Below the pieces are notes generated by a model. It ran no database searches, was not told the DNA's origin, and was given only the letters and a program-made list of their open reading frames with translations. The translations under genes were made by a program, and so were the position numbers. Below are positions 14,567 to 15,189 of a DNA stretch of 15,189 nucleotides, in pieces; the stretch's first letter is position 1, and each line of letters begins with the position of its first letter. This DNA is from Gammaproteobacteria bacterium UBA7310 (GTDB lineage Bacteria > Pseudomonadota > Gammaproteobacteria > Pseudomonadales > Ketobacteraceae). The DNA lies in NCBI GenBank assembly GCA_002471665.1, contig DKQK01000037.1:1-15189 (forward strand), written 5' to 3'.

Positions 14567-14572
14567 ATTATA
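14567..14572 (-). promoter_or_regulatory. Consensus -10 element (TATAAT) of the lptM-lysA-dapF-xerC operon
   Basis: On the minus strand TATAAT lies 39 bases before the lptM ATG, which puts a transcript start near 14560. The hexamer at the -35 position for a 17-bp spacer is TGCAAT (14590-14595), a poor match. The -10 overlaps the last codon of hxlR (its TAA is at 14568-14570), so the promoter is embedded in the 3' end of the upstream gene. The hexamer is directly seen; its activity is inferred. Confidence 0.6.
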
Positions 14573-15032
14573 GCCGGGTGTGGGTGCCCATTGCATCAAT
14601 CCCATGCGCGGATTCCCACTCTGCCAGAGCCTGCAGGGTGGACCGTATAAACTGCTCGGGGCCCTGTTGCAGGGCGGCGGCCCGCTGTGCCGGTATCTGC
14701 ACCTCCCCCTGGCGGTGTTTGAGGGACCAGCGCACCAGGGGCACCACCACATGAATCAGCTCCTTGCCCTTGCCGGTCAGGTAGTAAAGTTTACGTTTTT
14801 TACTCTGTGGATGGTGTATCCACTGCACCACGGTCTGGGCCTGCAGGCGGGCCAGGCGATCACTGAGAATGTTGCTGGAGATGCCTTCGTCGCTTTCCAG
14901 AAACTCCTTGAATTCGTGTTTGCCGAACAGCAGATCCCGCACTATCAGCAGGGTCCAGTGATCCCCCACAATATCCAGCCCCAGCGCCAGGGGGCAATGT
15001 GAGTGTGCCTGATGTTCTTTCTTGCTCACCAT
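14568..15032 (-). CDS. HxlR-family winged-helix transcriptional regulator
   Basis: A 154-residue DNA-binding protein with one HxlR/MarR-like winged helix. It begins with the family signature CPLALGLDIVGDHWTLLIVRD (from C13), then the recognition region GISSNILSDRLARLQ (about 58-72) and a wing with KKRKLYYLTGKGKEL. The C-terminal 40 residues are an extra helix. C13 is the only cysteine and sits where YodB/HypR-type members carry their redox- or electrophile-sensing cysteine. The ATG at 15032 is preferred, with AAGGGTGA about eight bases upstream, over a TTG seven codons earlier. It likely represses itself and the divergent gene starting at 15186 through the palindromes between them. The inducer is not predictable. 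Confidence 0.93.
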   Translation of the reverse strand: MVSKKEHQAHSHCPLALGLDIVGDHWTLLIVRDLLFGKHEFKEFLESDEGISSNILSDRLARLQAQTVVQWIHHPQSKKRKLYYLTGKGKELIHVVVPLVRWSLKHRQGEVQIPAQRAAALQQGPEQFIRSTLQALAEWESAHGIDAMGTHTRL

Positions 15033-15058
15033 TGCGGATTCACCCTTGCACAACTTTT

Positions 15059-15075
15059 ACTTGCATAATGCAACT
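15059..15075. promoter_or_regulatory. Palindromic operator candidate 1 (hxlR-proximal)
   Basis: ACTTGCATAATGCAACT: two 8-base arms around a central A, with 7 of 8 positions pairing. It is nearly identical to a second site 32 bp away centre to centre, about three helical turns. Its right edge overlaps a minus-strand -10 candidate TATAGT (15073-15078) for hxlR and a plus-strand TATACT (15075-15080). It fits a dimeric HxlR operator. Confidence 0.7.
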
Positions 15076-15090
15076 ATACTCAGTAACTTT

Positions 15091-15107
15091 ACTTGCATTA
15101 TGCAAGT
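15091..15107. promoter_or_regulatory. Palindromic operator candidate 2
   Basis: ACTTGCATTATGCAAGT: a perfect odd palindrome with 8-base arms around a central T. It covers the place where the -35 region for the hxlR -10 candidate (TATAGT, 15073-15078) would lie, so a bound repressor would block hxlR and probably the divergent promoter too. Confidence 0.75.
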
Positions 15108-15139
15108 ATTCTGGTCAGATCATAACCTGCATTCACCAC

Positions 15140-15173
15140 TCATCACAACCCGCTACTGATCACAACCCACTAT
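15140..15173. repeat. 17-bp tandem duplication in the leader of the divergent gene
   Basis: 15140-15156 and 15157-15173 are adjacent 17-base units identical at 14 of 17 positions, sharing the core ATCACAACCC. They lie between the palindromes and the RBS of the gene that starts at 15186. They could be a second regulator site or a recent slippage duplication. Confidence 0.6.
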
Positions 15174-15185
15174 AAGGAGCACATC

Positions 15186-15189
15186 ATGT
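15186..15189 (+). CDS. Start of a divergent gene, truncated by window edge
   Basis: Only ATG and one further base are inside the window. The call rests on a strong Shine-Dalgarno, AAGGAG at 15174-15179, six bases before the ATG, and on the divergent HxlR-type regulatory layout to its left. HxlR regulators usually control an adjacent divergent gene such as an oxidoreductase, so this is the likely target. The product cannot be told from the window. Confidence 0.6.

Overview
The window looks like a gammaproteobacterial chromosome of the Pseudomonadales/Oceanospirillales kind. The evidence is the minus-strand gene order lptM-lysA-dapF-DUF484-xerC, which is the lysA-containing form of the arrangement I know from Pseudomonas; enterics have the same neighbourhood without lysA. 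A CheA/CheD/CheB chemosensory set related to Pseudomonas Che2 supports the same placement. Base composition looks moderately GC-rich and even, apart from an AT-rich stretch near the right end. I cannot name the species.

Layout. (1) Positions 1-252, minus strand: the N-terminal 84 codons of a HAD phosphatase (YigB family), running off the left edge. (2) 253-595: a divergent intergenic region that must hold the chemosensory promoter and probably the yigB promoter; it contains a cluster of TGATT/AATCA half-sites. (3) 596-10560, plus strand: a compact ten-gene chemosensory operon, mcp1-mcp2-cheY-STAS-cheA-cheW-mcp3-cheR-cheD-cheB, with short gaps or ATGA/TGATG overlaps. (4) 10578-14527, minus strand: xerC, DUF484, dapF, lysA and lptM, transcribed from the right by a promoter with a perfect TATAAT that overlaps the hxlR stop codon. 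(5) 14568-15032, minus strand: an HxlR-family regulator. (6) 15033-15189: a divergent regulatory region with two 17-bp palindromes and a 17-bp tandem duplication, ending in the RBS and first bases of a divergent gene.

How the genes work together. Three receptors feed CheA through CheW. CheA can phosphorylate a single-domain CheY and the methylesterase CheB. CheR, CheB and CheD adjust receptor methylation and deamidation. No CheZ, CheC or CheX gene is present, but the C-terminal helix of Mcp2 carries a D-x-x-x-Q motif in a CheZ-like context, making it a candidate built-in CheY phosphatase. CheA has an unusual middle region with two 24-residue repeats resembling MshEN (GspE/PilB N-terminal) motifs. 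Mcp3 ends in a long histone-like basic tail. Two of the three receptors have no periplasmic sensor domain. On the other strand, lysA and dapF serve diaminopimelate/lysine and peptidoglycan metabolism, lptM serves outer-membrane assembly, and xerC serves chromosome dimer resolution.

The main genomic observation is that the chemosensory operon lies, in opposite orientation, exactly between xerC and yigB, which are adjacent in both Enterobacteria and Pseudomonas. I see no insertion sequence, tRNA, CRISPR array or rRNA gene.
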